The notes: a model not told the origin generated them from the sequence alone. Shown: positions 1-9,931, counted from the first letter of the stretch. The stretch is DNA of 64,000 nt from Porticoccus sp964276025 (GCA_964276025.1 CAXYDD010000002.1:62001-126000); one strand, 5' to 3'. Numbers and translations: made by a program.

Positions 1-1182
1 TTATATTGGAGCTACTTGAAACTCGTTGCCTACTAAGATTAGCTGACGGTCACACCCTAATTCATGAAAATTTGCTTCTTGACCCTGAAATCCCATAACA
101 ACGCGATTACCAGCAAGACGCAATTTTTCAATGGCTAGATGCTGATCACTCTGATCTGAAGCTGGTGCGAATATACCTGTGGCTACAAGATTTTCATTTT
201 TATTCAGCTGAACAAGTGTTTTTAGACTCATGTTAAAGCCGGTAGCTGGTCGTGATCTGCCAAAACTTTTTCCTACATGATCGTATCTGCCACCATTACC
301 AATAGCTTGTCCTGCTCCTGGCGCATAAACAGCAAAGACTAATCCTGTATGATAATGGTAGCCACGCAATTCACTCAGATCGAAGCAAATCTCAATATTA
401 GGGCTGCTTTCTGTCAAAGCATCTGCTACGGACTGCAGCTCATCTAAGGCTAGTTGAACCTCTGAAGGAGCATCTTTTAATAGCGTACGGGCACTACTAA
501 GTATTGAAACATCCCCCACCAAACCAACAAGGGACTGGATTATTTTTGCATAAACATCATTATCAAGATTTGAGTCAATCCATATATTTAGTTGCGGAAT
601 AGATTTACTTTGAACTAGATTAAATAATTCTTTCTCTTTTTGGCTTGACAGGTTAAGTAACTCAAGGAGACTTTCATATATACCTACATGACCAATATCT
701 AAGCGAAGATTTTTCAAGCCAGCTAATCCCAATGTTTCCATCATCAGCCTAATTACTTCTATATCTGCCGCTAATCCAGACTCACCATATAACTCTATGC
801 CAATTTGAATCGGCGACCGACTCTCTAAAGGATGACGAGGTTTAGTATAAAGAACTGGACCTGCATAACATAGGCGACTTGGGCCCTTACGCTTCAGACT
901 ATGCGCATCCATGCGACTAGTCTGAGGTGTCATATCTGCACGAACACCCATTGCTCTTCCGCTGACTTGATCAGTTAATTTGAATGTCATTAGATCAAGG
1001 TCTGATCCAGTTCCACTTAAAAGTGATTCGGTAAACTCGACTAAAGGTGGCACAACTAAATCGTAACCCCAAGAATGAAAAAGATCCAAAGCTTGTCGGC
1101 GCAAGCTCTCCATTTTCATTGCCTGTTTTGGCAAAACATCTTCAATTCCGTCTGGCAACAACCACTGATTTATTTCAGTCAT
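1..1182 (-). CDS. hisZ: ATP phosphoribosyltransferase regulatory subunit HisZ
   Basis: This is a 393-residue protein with the histidyl-tRNA synthetase catalytic fold but without the anticodon-binding domain. HisZ pairs with the short form of HisG and makes the first enzyme of histidine synthesis responsive to histidine. Visible signatures are the class II synthetase-like motif 2 area (VRADMTPQTSRMDA near residue 80) and the GNGGRYD loop near residue 295. It starts at ATG and its TAA stop is the first three bases of the window, so the gene is complete. It lies 47 bases after hflC on the same strand. In pseudomonads hisZ follows hflKC and precedes purA, so purA is expected just outside the window. 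Assignment is firm; the short HisG partner is not in view. Confidence 0.93.
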   Translation of the reverse strand: MTEINQWLLPDGIEDVLPKQAMKMESLRRQALDLFHSWGYDLVVPPLVEFTESLLSGTGSDLDLMTFKLTDQVSGRAMGVRADMTPQTSRMDAHSLKRKGPSRLCYAGPVLYTKPRHPLESRSPIQIGIELYGESGLAADIEVIRLMMETLGLAGLKNLRLDIGHVGIYESLLELLNLSSQKEKELFNLVQSKSIPQLNIWIDSNLDNDVYAKIIQSLVGLVGDVSILSSARTLLKDAPSEVQLALDELQSVADALTESSPNIEICFDLSELRGYHYHTGLVFAVYAPGAGQAIGNGGRYDHVGKSFGRSRPATGFNMSLKTLVQLNKNENLVATGIFAPASDQSDQHLAIEKLRLAGNRVVMGFQGQEANFHELGCDRQLILVGNEFQVAPI

Positions 1183-1229
1183 TAGTTTATCCGCTTATGT
1201 AAATTTAGCTGTAGGTCAGAAGAATAAAA

Positions 1230-2099
1230 TTATTCACCTTTCTGGCTATTTAAGTACCGAAAAAAGTCACTTTTTGGATCTACTAAAAGTACATCGCCTT
1301 TATTTGAAAAAGATCTACCATAAGCGGTTAAGCTTCTAATAAAAGCATAAAATTCTGGATTTTTAGTATAAGCAGCAGCATAAGTAGCCGTTGCTTGAGC
1401 ATCGCCTTTACCTTTTGTTTGCTCGGCGACTCTGTATGCATTGGCTAACAATACTGTTTTCTGTCGATCTGCATCTGCTCGAATTTTTTCAGCTTGCTCT
1501 CCACCTTCCGAACGAAGAATTCTAGCTTCTTTTTCCCGCTCCGCCTTCATCCTTCTATAGACCTGTTCACTTACCTCTGGTGGCAAATCAATACCTTTGA
1601 TTCGAACATCTACTACCTCGACGCCTAAAGTTTGACGAACTGTAAGATTGAGTTTATCAGCTAAGTTTTTCATAAGCTGGTCTCTTTCACCAGATACCAC
1701 CTCTTGCAAAGTTCTTTCACCAAACTGATTACGTAAACCGTCATTGACTCGGCTAGCCAATCTCTCTTGTGCGATAAGAAAATTGCCTCCTGTTGACCTG
1801 TAGTAGACATCTACATCGACAATACGCCACTTGGAAAACGCATCAACTATCAACCTCTTCTTTTCTACGGTAAAAAAGCTTGCCGGATCAGCATCTAATG
1901 TTAGAACTCGGGCATCAAACTTTCTAACCTTGTCAACAAAAGGAATTTTATAATGTAGTCCGGGCTGTAAATTAGTCTCTATAAGGCGACCAAATCTGAG
2001 TTTAACAGCTAGCTCTGTTTCTTGAATTACGTATAAAGTATTTGTAGCAACTAAGGTTAATGCTAATAAAAAAACTATAGATATAGTACGCTTAGACAT
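1230..2099 (-). CDS. hflC: HflC, SPFH/band 7 membrane protein
   Basis: A 289-residue protein with one N-terminal membrane segment (about residues 6-23) followed by an SPFH domain and a charged coiled-coil stretch around residues 180-215. HflC and HflK form a large periplasmic-side cage around the FtsH protease and modulate its action on membrane proteins. The start codon directly abuts the hflK stop codon with no intervening base, so the two are almost certainly translated together in equal amounts. Length and residue pattern (LRFGRLIETNLQPGLHYKIP) fit the family well. Confidence 0.95.
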   Translation of the reverse strand: MSKRTISIVFLLALTLVATNTLYVIQETELAVKLRFGRLIETNLQPGLHYKIPFVDKVRKFDARVLTLDADPASFFTVEKKRLIVDAFSKWRIVDVDVYYRSTGGNFLIAQERLASRVNDGLRNQFGERTLQEVVSGERDQLMKNLADKLNLTVRQTLGVEVVDVRIKGIDLPPEVSEQVYRRMKAEREKEARILRSEGGEQAEKIRADADRQKTVLLANAYRVAEQTKGKGDAQATATYAAAYTKNPEFYAFIRSLTAYGRSFSNKGDVLLVDPKSDFFRYLNSQKGE

Positions 2100-3209
2100 T
2101 TAACGGCCCCCCCTTGATCTAGATGAGTTTTGTCGACTAGATTGATCTTCATAGCTTTGATTGACACTATTTGATCCATATGGAGGAAGTTTCGAATTAG
2201 TTTTGCTTGACTCCATAATTTTATCTAAAGGCAAGTAAAGCATATTATTTCCTCCCTCTACATCAACTAGCACCTTTGTGCTGTTACCCATGACTTTTTC
2301 CATAGTATCTAAATATATTCTTTGGCGAGTAACTTGTGGTGCTTTATTATACTCAGATAGCAATAACTCGAATCTCTTTGACTCACCATCTGCTTCAGCT
2401 ACCACTTGTTCTAAATACCCATTGGCTTCTTCGATCTGACGTTGAGCCTGACCTCTAGCTTCAGGAATTATTCCATTAGAATAGGTTTGCGCCTCATTAA
2501 TGAGTCTTTCTTTATCCTCTCGAGCTTTAATTACGTCATCATAAGCAGCCTTAACTTGAGTAGGTGGCCTGGCTTCTTGAATATTGATTTTTCTTACTTT
2601 TATACCTGTGCCGTAGTTATCAAGATAAGTTTGAAGTCTGAGTTGAACCTCGTCACCAATTTTAAGTCGACCAGTAGATACAACTTCATCCAATTTACTG
2701 CTTCCAACTACATGACGCAATGCGCTGTCTGAGGCTTGCTTTAAACTTAGCTCAGGATCCTTAACATTCAGTACAAAAGCCTTCACGTCACTAATATTAT
2801 ATTGCACAGTTATAGGTAGCTCTACAATGTTTTCATCTTCTGTGAGCATTTGTCCTCTGCTCGAGTATTGACGCTCTTCAGTTACCCTAACCTTAGCTAC
2901 TTTGTCTATTATGGACGGGTTCCATTGCAAGCCAGGACCGACAGTCTCTATGTATTTACCAAGACGTAAAACAACAGCCTGCTCTTTTTCATCGACCTGA
3001 TAAAAACCTGATAAAGACCAACCAATAATCACTACAACGAGCAAAAGACCAAAGATTCCTTTTCCTCCCTCGTTATTAGATTTTTTTCCGCCACTACCAA
3101 AACTACCAAATATCTTACTTATACGTGATCGTAATTTTTTAAGTGCTTCATCTATATCAGGGGGACCCTGATTACCAGTATTCCCACCCCAAGGATCCTT
3201 TCCATCCAT
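2100..3209 (-). CDS. hflK: HflK, SPFH/band 7 membrane protein
   Basis: Partner of HflC in the FtsH-regulating complex. The 369-residue chain opens with a Gly/Asn/Pro-rich cytoplasmic tail containing DPWGG, typical of HflK, then a membrane segment near residues 51-69, the SPFH domain, and a low-complexity Ser/Gln/Arg-rich C-terminus. A longer frame begins at a TTG at 3221, but that TTG overlaps a GGAG ribosome binding site placed six bases before the ATG at 3209, so I take 3209 as the start. The protein then begins MDGKDPWGG, in line with relatives. It is preceded by 117 bases downstream of hflX, all on the same strand. Confidence 0.95.
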   Translation of the reverse strand: MDGKDPWGGNTGNQGPPDIDEALKKLRSRISKIFGSFGSGGKKSNNEGGKGIFGLLLVVVIIGWSLSGFYQVDEKEQAVVLRLGKYIETVGPGLQWNPSIIDKVAKVRVTEERQYSSRGQMLTEDENIVELPITVQYNISDVKAFVLNVKDPELSLKQASDSALRHVVGSSKLDEVVSTGRLKIGDEVQLRLQTYLDNYGTGIKVRKINIQEARPPTQVKAAYDDVIKAREDKERLINEAQTYSNGIIPEARGQAQRQIEEANGYLEQVVAEADGESKRFELLLSEYNKAPQVTRQRIYLDTMEKVMGNSTKVLVDVEGGNNMLYLPLDKIMESSKTNSKLPPYGSNSVNQSYEDQSSRQNSSRSRGGR

Positions 3210-3326
3210 ATTAATCTCCAAGTTTTTCTATAATTTCGAAATTCTACTATGCTACTAATTGTACCTTTCCGCCAGTTAAATACTATTAAATAGAGTCTAA
3301 AAATGACATTAAATCAATATTATTAT

Positions 3327-4619
3327 TTAATGTTCATCGCTTAGTTGATTAGAGTTAACTTTTGCTTCTTTTAATATACGTTTATAGTTTGCTTTTGGAG
3401 TCCTTACCTCTAGTAAAAAATCTCCATTTTCTTCAAGTTTTTCATCCAAAACTGCATTATTTTTATATAAGATAGATCTCAATTTCCCCATACTTGGATT
3501 AAGTCTGAGTTTTTTAGAAATCATATCTTCGGCCAATATCTCAGATATGGCTTGAAATAAAAGATCACATCCTAGTCCTGTCTGTGCTGATAACCACACT
3601 GAAATTGGCATGCCATACTCATCTCTGTCTATTCTCTCTTTAAGTTGATCGACAAGGTCAATTTTATTGAAAATGACTAATGTTGGCAGACCTATTGCTT
3701 CAATTTCAGATAGTACCTCGTTAACATGCCTGATGTTGATTTTTCGGGTCTCGGAAGCAGCATCTACGACATGTAAAAGTAATTTTGCATTGGCAGTTTC
3801 CTCTAGTGTAGCCTTAAAAGCCTCTATTAATTTATGCGGTAAATGACTAATAAAACCTACAGTATCAGCAAGAATGACTGGACCTAAATTATCCAGTTTG
3901 ACACGGCGCATAGTTGGATCTAGTGTCGCAAAGAGTTTATCTGCAACATAAACTCCTGCTGAGGAGAGCCGATTAAATAGCGTTGACTTCCCTGCATTTG
4001 TATATCCAACTAAAGAAATAGTTGGTATCTGTGCCCTTTCACGCGCTCGCCGACCTTGATTTCTTTGACTTCTAACTTTTGCCAGCCTTTTTAAAATGGA
4101 CTTTATTCTATAACGTAGTAATCTTCGGTCGGTTTCAAGTTGAGTCTCACCTGGGCCTCTCAAGCCTATACCGCCCTTCTGACGCTCTAAATGGGTCCAA
4201 CCGCGAACAAGTCTTGTTGACATATGTTGAAGCTGTGCAAGTTCCACCTGAAGTTTGCCCTCGTGCGTAAGTGCCCTTTGAGCGAAAATATCTAGGATTA
4301 ACCCTGTTCTATCCAAGACTCGGCATTCAAGTTCCTGCTCGAGGTTTCTCTCTTGGCTGGGTGACAGGCTATGGTTGAATATTACAAGGTTGGCACAGTG
4401 CTCAAAAACCAATTGTTTAAGCTCATCTAGTTTCCCTATACCAACAAAATACCTGGGATTAGGCGTACTTTTAGAGCCAATTAATAAAGATGCAGGAACA
4501 CCTCCAGCAGAGATTACTAGCTCCTCAAATTCTTTTGGATCCTCTGGTTCACTCTCACTATGTAAATTTAGGTGAACTAAAATTGCAAGCTCACCAGAAC
4601 TTGGGCGATCAAAAAACAA
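3327..4619 (-). CDS. hflX: Ribosome-associated GTPase HflX
   Basis: A 430-residue GTPase that splits or rescues stalled ribosomes in stress. The N-terminal HflX domain (for example GIGKLDEL and LSPSQERNLEQELECRVLDR) is followed by the G domain with P-loop GYTNAGKS, DTVGF and NKID. The protein begins FFDRPSSGE, close to the usual MFDRYDAGE start of the family, which supports the TTG at 4619 as initiation codon even though the upstream ribosome site is weak. It lies 26 bases downstream of hfq, the normal order hfq-hflX-hflK-hflC. Confidence 0.94.
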   Translation of the reverse strand: MFFDRPSSGELAILVHLNLHSESEPEDPKEFEELVISAGGVPASLLIGSKSTPNPRYFVGIGKLDELKQLVFEHCANLVIFNHSLSPSQERNLEQELECRVLDRTGLILDIFAQRALTHEGKLQVELAQLQHMSTRLVRGWTHLERQKGGIGLRGPGETQLETDRRLLRYRIKSILKRLAKVRSQRNQGRRARERAQIPTISLVGYTNAGKSTLFNRLSSAGVYVADKLFATLDPTMRRVKLDNLGPVILADTVGFISHLPHKLIEAFKATLEETANAKLLLHVVDAASETRKINIRHVNEVLSEIEAIGLPTLVIFNKIDLVDQLKERIDRDEYGMPISVWLSAQTGLGCDLLFQAISEILAEDMISKKLRLNPSMGKLRSILYKNNAVLDEKLEENGDFLLEVRTPKANYKRILKEAKVNSNQLSDEH

Positions 4620-4645
4620 TTTATCGTTGGCTCTTTGTTTTAAAT

Positions 4646-4891
4646 TTAGACGTTACTTTTATCAACTATTTCGACCTCTGGTAGTTTCACATTTCGGGCA
4701 GGCACAATAGTCGAAATGGCATGCTTGTATACCATCTGATTCACTGTATTTTTGAGTACTATTACGAACTGATCAAAAGACTCTACTTTTCCTTGTAATT
4801 TAATTCCATTTATCAAAAAAACAGATACAGGGATATCATCTTTTCGTAAAGTATTTAAGAAAGGATCCTGAAGATTATGACCTTTTGACAC
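4646..4891 (-). CDS. hfq: RNA chaperone Hfq
   Basis: An 81-residue Sm-like protein that forms a hexameric ring and pairs small RNAs with mRNAs. Sm1 (SVFLINGIKLQGKVESFDQF) and Sm2 (KHAISTIVPAR, including the YKH motif) are intact. The likely start is GTG at 4891, placed five bases after a strong AAGGAG, giving MSKGHNLQDPFLN as in relatives. An in-frame GTG at 4897 overlaps that ribosome site and is less likely. The C-terminal tail after the Sm core is very short, about 15 residues, and acidic (VEIVDKSNV); tail length affects RNA release in other species. Confidence 0.95.
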   Translation of the reverse strand: MSKGHNLQDPFLNTLRKDDIPVSVFLINGIKLQGKVESFDQFVIVLKNTVNQMVYKHAISTIVPARNVKLPEVEIVDKSNV

Positions 4892-4936
4892 ATACACTCC
4901 TTAAAAATAAAAAACCTTAATACTTAAACTATGATA

Positions 4937-5953
4937 CTACTGACAAATATCAGTGTATATATTTAGACGTTTTAATATACTCAAACAATCAGACAATACT
5001 CGGGTATTTGCGTACTCTTTTTCGTCATCGGAACGATCTATCTGTATTTCCTGCAAATCGGGCCATTTTTTTAGCCAAGTTAACTGCCGTTTTGCAAGCT
5101 GCCTAGTGGCGGCGTTACTTAAGTCAGTAATTTCATTATAATTGATTATGCCTGATAGGTAGCTCCACATTTGTTTATAGCCGGCAGCACGTATTGCAGG
5201 TAGATCCTTATGAAGATCACACCTCTTATGAAGCAACCTTACCTCTGCTTCAAAACCTGCATCTAGTATTTTTTTAAATCTTTTTTCAATCCGCTCATGT
5301 AAATAAATCCTTTTTGACGGAATTAATGCAATTTGAACGATCCGATAATCTTGAGATAAAGGTGTTATTTTACCACCATAATTTTTTTGGTCTCTTTTAA
5401 TAGCTGATGATGTTTGGCCTGTTATATAGAAAATTTCAAGAGCACGCTGAATACGTTGCGAGTTATTTGGGTGTAATTCTTTTGCTAATTCAGGATCAAT
5501 TTCTTTAAGTTTTTTATACAAATGAGGCCAACCATAAACCGAGGCATCTGCTTCTATTTTTTTTCTTATAGAGGTATCAGCGGGAGGGTTATCTGCTAAA
5601 CCATCTAGTAAGGCTTTAAAATATAACATAGCCCCACCAACTAAGAGGGGAATTCTCCCCTGATCAATAATCTCTTTAATTTCTTTTTGTGCATCTATCA
5701 CAAAATCTGCAACAGAATAAGGTTCAGATGGATCTCTTATGTTAACTAGCCTATGTCTTATTTTATTCAAAATCTCTTTAGTCGGTTTTGCTGAACCTAT
5801 ATCCATACCTTTATAAACTTGAGAAGAATCAACATTAATTATTTCAATAGGAAGATGCCTGTGTAGTTCTATTGCTAGATCTGTCTTGCCTGATGCAGTT
5901 GGCCCCATAAGAAATATAACTGCTGGTTTTTCATACTTTGGTAGTTTAATCAT
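4937..5953 (-). CDS. miaA: tRNA dimethylallyltransferase MiaA
   Basis: Adds an isopentenyl group to A37 of tRNAs that read codons starting with U. The 338-residue chain carries the P-loop GPTASGKTDL near residue 17, the substrate motif DSSQVYKGMDIGSAKP, and the DPSEPYSVADF segment, all hallmarks of the family. It overlaps the end of epmA by eight bases and sits upstream of hfq, the standard miaA-hfq-hflX order. ATG start at 5953. Confidence 0.96.
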   Translation of the reverse strand: MIKLPKYEKPAVIFLMGPTASGKTDLAIELHRHLPIEIINVDSSQVYKGMDIGSAKPTKEILNKIRHRLVNIRDPSEPYSVADFVIDAQKEIKEIIDQGRIPLLVGGAMLYFKALLDGLADNPPADTSIRKKIEADASVYGWPHLYKKLKEIDPELAKELHPNNSQRIQRALEIFYITGQTSSAIKRDQKNYGGKITPLSQDYRIVQIALIPSKRIYLHERIEKRFKKILDAGFEAEVRLLHKRCDLHKDLPAIRAAGYKQMWSYLSGIINYNEITDLSNAATRQLAKRQLTWLKKWPDLQEIQIDRSDDEKEYANTRVLSDCLSILKRLNIYTDICQ

Positions 5954-6908
5954 TTATGGAATCAACTCTGGCACAACCAAATGATATAACTTCAGAAATA
6001 TCATTTAAATCCAAAAGCTTCATGATCAACCTATCTATACCAATGGCAACACCAGCGCAAACTGGTAGCCCAGATTTCACCGATTCTAAGAGGTTATGAT
6101 CTACAGGAATAATTTTCTTACCTAATCTTTCACGAATAAATTGGTCTTTAGCAAAACGTGTCACATGCTCATCAAGGTCTCTCAATTCAACATACCCATT
6201 AGCTAACTCTAAGTTATCAAGATATAGTTCGAAACGTTGGGCGACATAACTGCCTTCATGATCTATTTTTTGTTGCGCCAAAGCGGATTGACATAATGGA
6301 TAATCGTAAATAAATACTAAGCCTTTGGGAAGCTGAGGCTCGATATACACACTAAAAATCAAATCCAAGCAACCACTTCTATCTTCTTCAAAAAAACTAG
6401 AATCTGAAACTGTTGATGCTATTTTTTGCAAGTCCTCAAGACGTGCCTCATGAGGGTTCATTTGGGTATACTTCTTAAATAAATCTGCATACCGTATTGT
6501 CTGGTAGCTAGAGCTTACATTTAAGATGCTCATAAGATCTGCTATTTCTTTCATTAACTGGTTATCATCAAAATCGAGTCGGTACCATTCTAAAATAGTA
6601 AACTCTGGCTGATGTTTACTGCCAATTTCTTCAGCACGAAAGGCTTTTCCTAGGGAATAAATAGGTCCAGAGCCGGATGCAAGGAGTCTTTTCATAAAAT
6701 ATTCTGGTGAACTCTGCAAATATCTAGTTTTACCATTAACGTTTAATTCAAAACAATCAATAAATGGATCGGTAACACCAGTTTTTCCTAATAATGGAAC
6801 CTCTATCTCCAAAATTCCTCTATTATGAAAAAATTTTCTTATATCAGAGAGTATGTCGGCACGAAATTTAAGGACATCATTCGTTGCTGTTGGCCGCCAA
6901 AAACTCAC
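5946..6908 (-). CDS. epmA: EF-P--(R)-beta-lysine ligase EpmA (GenX/PoxA)
   Basis: A truncated lysyl-tRNA-synthetase-like enzyme that attaches (R)-beta-lysine to Lys34 of EF-P. At 320 residues it has only the class II catalytic core: motif 2 (FRAEEIGSKHQPEFTILEWY) and motif 3 (AGVAIGIDRLIMK), with no anticodon-binding domain. It starts with GTG at 6908, 24 bases downstream of efp, its own substrate gene, with the aminomutase gene epmB divergent beyond it. The three genes form the complete core of the beta-lysylation route. No epmC hydroxylase is visible. Confidence 0.94.
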   Translation of the reverse strand: MSFWRPTATNDVLKFRADILSDIRKFFHNRGILEIEVPLLGKTGVTDPFIDCFELNVNGKTRYLQSSPEYFMKRLLASGSGPIYSLGKAFRAEEIGSKHQPEFTILEWYRLDFDDNQLMKEIADLMSILNVSSSYQTIRYADLFKKYTQMNPHEARLEDLQKIASTVSDSSFFEEDRSGCLDLIFSVYIEPQLPKGLVFIYDYPLCQSALAQQKIDHEGSYVAQRFELYLDNLELANGYVELRDLDEHVTRFAKDQFIRERLGKKIIPVDHNLLESVKSGLPVCAGVAIGIDRLIMKLLDLNDISEVISFGCARVDSIND

Positions 6909-6932
6909 AAGTAATATTCATTTATAATAAAA

Positions 6933-7496
6933 TTAAGCACGACTTATATACTCTCCAGTTCGTGTATCGACCTTAACAACTTCACCTATATTGAGGAAGA
7001 GAGGAACTTTTATAACTGCACCAGTGTTCAGAGTTGCTGGTTTTGTTCCACCTTGAGCTGTATCACCTTTTAAGCCAGGATCAGTATCTATAATCTCAAG
7101 TTCTACATGGTTGGCTGGTGTAATTAGTAATGGTGAACCATTATAAAGTGTCACCATTACTATATCCTGCTCCCTTAGCCACAAGCCTGTATCTCCAATA
7201 ACTTTTTTATCAGCTTGATGCTGGTTATATGTATCTGGCTCCATAAAATGCCAATACTCGCCATCATTATAAAGATATTGCATATCACATTCTGTTACAT
7301 CAGCTCCCTCGAGTGATTCTCCAGATTTAAATGTTTTATCCCATACTCGGCCTGACTTCAAATTGCGTAAACGAACGCGACTAAAGGCTTGACCTTTACC
7401 AGGTTTTACAAATTCATTTTCTAAAATACTACAGGGGTCGCCATCCAAAATTACTTTCAGACCGGAGCGAAATTCATTGGTAGAATAGTTAGACAT
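6933..7496 (-). CDS. efp: Elongation factor P
   Basis: A 187-residue, three-domain tRNA-mimicking factor that relieves ribosomes stalled at consecutive prolines. The modification loop reads KPGKGQA, with Lys34 at the site modified by EpmA/EpmB, so this is the lysine type and not the Arg32 rhamnosylated type of many pseudomonads. The ATG start is preceded by GAGG at good spacing. It is divergent from epmB across a 48-base gap, so both promoters must lie in or overlap that short region. Confidence 0.97.
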   Translation of the reverse strand: MSNYSTNEFRSGLKVILDGDPCSILENEFVKPGKGQAFSRVRLRNLKSGRVWDKTFKSGESLEGADVTECDMQYLYNDGEYWHFMEPDTYNQHQADKKVIGDTGLWLREQDIVMVTLYNGSPLLITPANHVELEIIDTDPGLKGDTAQGGTKPATLNTGAVIKVPLFLNIGEVVKVDTRTGEYISRA

Positions 7497-7544
7497 TATT
7501 ACCTCAGTGTTTAAATAAACTGTTTTTTAAAAAAAGAGATCACT

Positions 7545-8564
7545 ATGATAACTCGTTCCATTGCATCTGTAGATAGTATTACGTGGCAAGAGCAAGTCTC
7601 TGAAAGCATCCGTGATCCTAAAAAGCTCCTTAAATGGCTAGATTTTGATAAAAAAACCATTGAAAGTCTTTTGGGTGGGTCCTTGCAAGCTAACTGTGAC
7701 TTTAAATTAAAAGTTCCTTATTCCTACTTAAGACGTATTAAAAAAGGTGATCCTAATGATCCTCTTCTAAAGCAAATACTGCCTTCTAAAGAAGAGCTCT
7801 ATGCAGCACCTGGATATACTAAGGATCCTTTGGATGAAAATGAAGCGAATTTAATACCCGGATTAGTGCATAAGTATGAGGGACGCATACTGCTTATTGT
7901 AAGTTCAAACTGTGCAGTAAATTGTCGCTATTGTTTTAGGCGCAGCTTTCCATACCAAGATAATAAATTAGGAATAAGTGAATGGCAGCAGGCACTTAAA
8001 TATATTAAAGAAAATAAAACTATTACTGAGGTTATTTTTAGTGGGGGTGACCCACTTTCTGTTAGTGATGCTAAATTACTCTGGTTAACCGAAGAAATTG
8101 CAAAGATATCTCATATTCAGCGACTGCGTGTGCATACAAGACTTCCAGTTGTTATACCTGATCGTATTACGGACGATTGCTTGTCATGGCTTACATCGAC
8201 CCGCTTGCTAACTTCACTTGTTATACATAGTAATCATCCTAGAGAATTAGATGATTCTGTAGCGACTGCTCTTAAAGATCTTTCTAAAGCTGGTGTCATT
8301 TTACTCAATCAAACAGTTTTACTGGCAGGGGTCAATGATTCTATTGATGTACTACGAGAACTTAGTGAAAGACTTTTTCAGATGAAAGTTCTACCTTACT
8401 ACTTACATCAGCTGGATAAAGTTGAAGGTGCTTCTCATTTTGAGGTAAACGACGAGACAGCCAAAAAACTACTGCTTGATCTCACAGCTAAACTTCCTGG
8501 ATATTTAGTTCCTAAACTGGTGCGAGAAATAGCAGGGATGCCCAGCAAGGTGCCACTGCCCTAG
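7545..8564 (+). CDS. epmB: EF-P beta-lysylation protein EpmB (lysine 2,3-aminomutase)
   Basis: A radical SAM enzyme that turns (S)-alpha-lysine into (R)-beta-lysine for EpmA. The 339-residue chain has the iron-sulfur motif with Cys123, Cys127 and Cys130 (CAVNCRYCFRR) followed by the SAM-binding FSGGDPL segment and a PLP lysine region near the C-terminus (PKLVREIAG). It is divergent from efp, and its 3' end converges on serB with a 27-base gap. YjeK-type length and context separate it from catabolic lysine aminomutases. Confidence 0.95.
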   Translation: MITRSIASVDSITWQEQVSESIRDPKKLLKWLDFDKKTIESLLGGSLQANCDFKLKVPYSYLRRIKKGDPNDPLLKQILPSKEELYAAPGYTKDPLDENEANLIPGLVHKYEGRILLIVSSNCAVNCRYCFRRSFPYQDNKLGISEWQQALKYIKENKTITEVIFSGGDPLSVSDAKLLWLTEEIAKISHIQRLRVHTRLPVVIPDRITDDCLSWLTSTRLLTSLVIHSNHPRELDDSVATALKDLSKAGVILLNQTVLLAGVNDSIDVLRELSERLFQMKVLPYYLHQLDKVEGASHFEVNDETAKKLLLDLTAKLPGYLVPKLVREIAGMPSKVPLP

Positions 8565-8591
8565 ATGGCTGACATAGCTTTACCAAAAAGA

Positions 8592-9812
8592 CTATACACG
8601 GCGCGAAGCATCCCTATCGCTTATACCCATCAGGTAAAGAATTCCATCTAGGCCCACCTTAGATATAGATTGTTTGGCTGTTGCTTTTACTAAAGGTTTT
8701 GCTCTAAAGGCAATCCCCAAACCAGCAATACTTAGCATTGGCAGATCATTTGCACCATCTCCTACTGCTATAACTTGCTCTAGGCAAATATTTTCACCTT
8801 CTGCAATTTCTCGTAGTAATGTCGCCTTTCTTTCTCCGTCAACAATTACTCCAGAGGTATTACCAGTCACCTTTCCATTGAGTATTTCAAGTTTATTCGC
8901 ATAAACATAGTCAATTCCCAATTTTTTTTGAATCCGAGTGGCAAAATAATCAAACCCACCTGAGAGAATTGCAGTTTTGTAACCTAATAATTTGAGCGTA
9001 GACATCAAATCCTCAGCTCCCTCAGTAAGATTTAAACGGAGAAAAACCTTTTCAAGAACAGATTCATCCAAGCCTTCAAGAAATCGGAGGCGCTGACTAA
9101 AGCTTTCTTTAAAATCTATCTCGCCATGCATTGCAGCTGCTGTGATTTTAGAAACCTTGTCTCCAGTTCCAGTTTCTTTTGCGAGCTCGTCTATAACCTC
9201 TGAGTCGATGAGAGTTGAGTCCATATCAAATACAACGACACGTCGATTTCGACGAAAAATATTATCCTCTTGGTAAGCTATATCAACATCCATATCACTG
9301 GACATTTCTAACAGTGAGGAGCGAAATTCGTCTAGCTGATTAGGTACTCCGCGCAGAGATAATTCTACGCAAGATCTAATACTACTTTCCATGCGCTCCA
9401 AAGGCACTCTTCCAGAGAGACGAGTGATTTTGTCGATGTTAAGCTGATGTTTTACTGTGACTGCAGAGACTCTAGCAATATGCTCGGCAGTTACTCTCCT
9501 TGAAAGTAACGTAACAATATGGCGGGGCTTACCTTGTTGTTCAACCCAGTGAGAATAACTTTCTTCACTAATTTCCTGAAAACGTACTTTCACTGCAAAA
9601 GCATCAATTGAAGGAAAAATTTCACTTTTTATATAATCCAATTCGTGTCCTAACGGGGTTCTTGCCAATAAACCAAGATTTAGATTATCGTGAATTACAG
9701 ACTGGCTGATATCTAAAATATCACAGTCGTGACGCATGAGAACTTCCGAGATAGCTTCGGTTATCCCAGGTTTATCTGCGCCTGATATGCTAATAAGTAA
9801 AATCTTTCTCAC
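8592..9812 (-). CDS. serB: Phosphoserine phosphatase with N-terminal ACT region
   Basis: Last step of serine synthesis. The first 180 residues form an ACT-type regulatory region starting LISISGADKPGITEA; the HAD phosphatase follows, with the catalytic DMDST motif at residues 196-200, SGGFDYF, and GDGANDLPML. At 406 residues it is the long, pseudomonad-like form. GTG start at 9812. The divergent membrane protein at 9932 is in the place where enteric bacteria carry smp and pseudomonads a related gene. Confidence 0.95.
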   Translation of the reverse strand: MRKILLISISGADKPGITEAISEVLMRHDCDILDISQSVIHDNLNLGLLARTPLGHELDYIKSEIFPSIDAFAVKVRFQEISEESYSHWVEQQGKPRHIVTLLSRRVTAEHIARVSAVTVKHQLNIDKITRLSGRVPLERMESSIRSCVELSLRGVPNQLDEFRSSLLEMSSDMDVDIAYQEDNIFRRNRRVVVFDMDSTLIDSEVIDELAKETGTGDKVSKITAAAMHGEIDFKESFSQRLRFLEGLDESVLEKVFLRLNLTEGAEDLMSTLKLLGYKTAILSGGFDYFATRIQKKLGIDYVYANKLEILNGKVTGNTSGVIVDGERKATLLREIAEGENICLEQVIAVGDGANDLPMLSIAGLGIAFRAKPLVKATAKQSISKVGLDGILYLMGISDRDASRRV

Positions 9813-9931
9813 GATTAATCCAATATAAGTAATAAAATCTATAGACGCAGATACACCTCATATCAGGTATTATAGAAGAGAGTGCGCTAAGTTAAAATAA
9901 ATCTAACTAGTTAACCTTATGGGAATTACCA

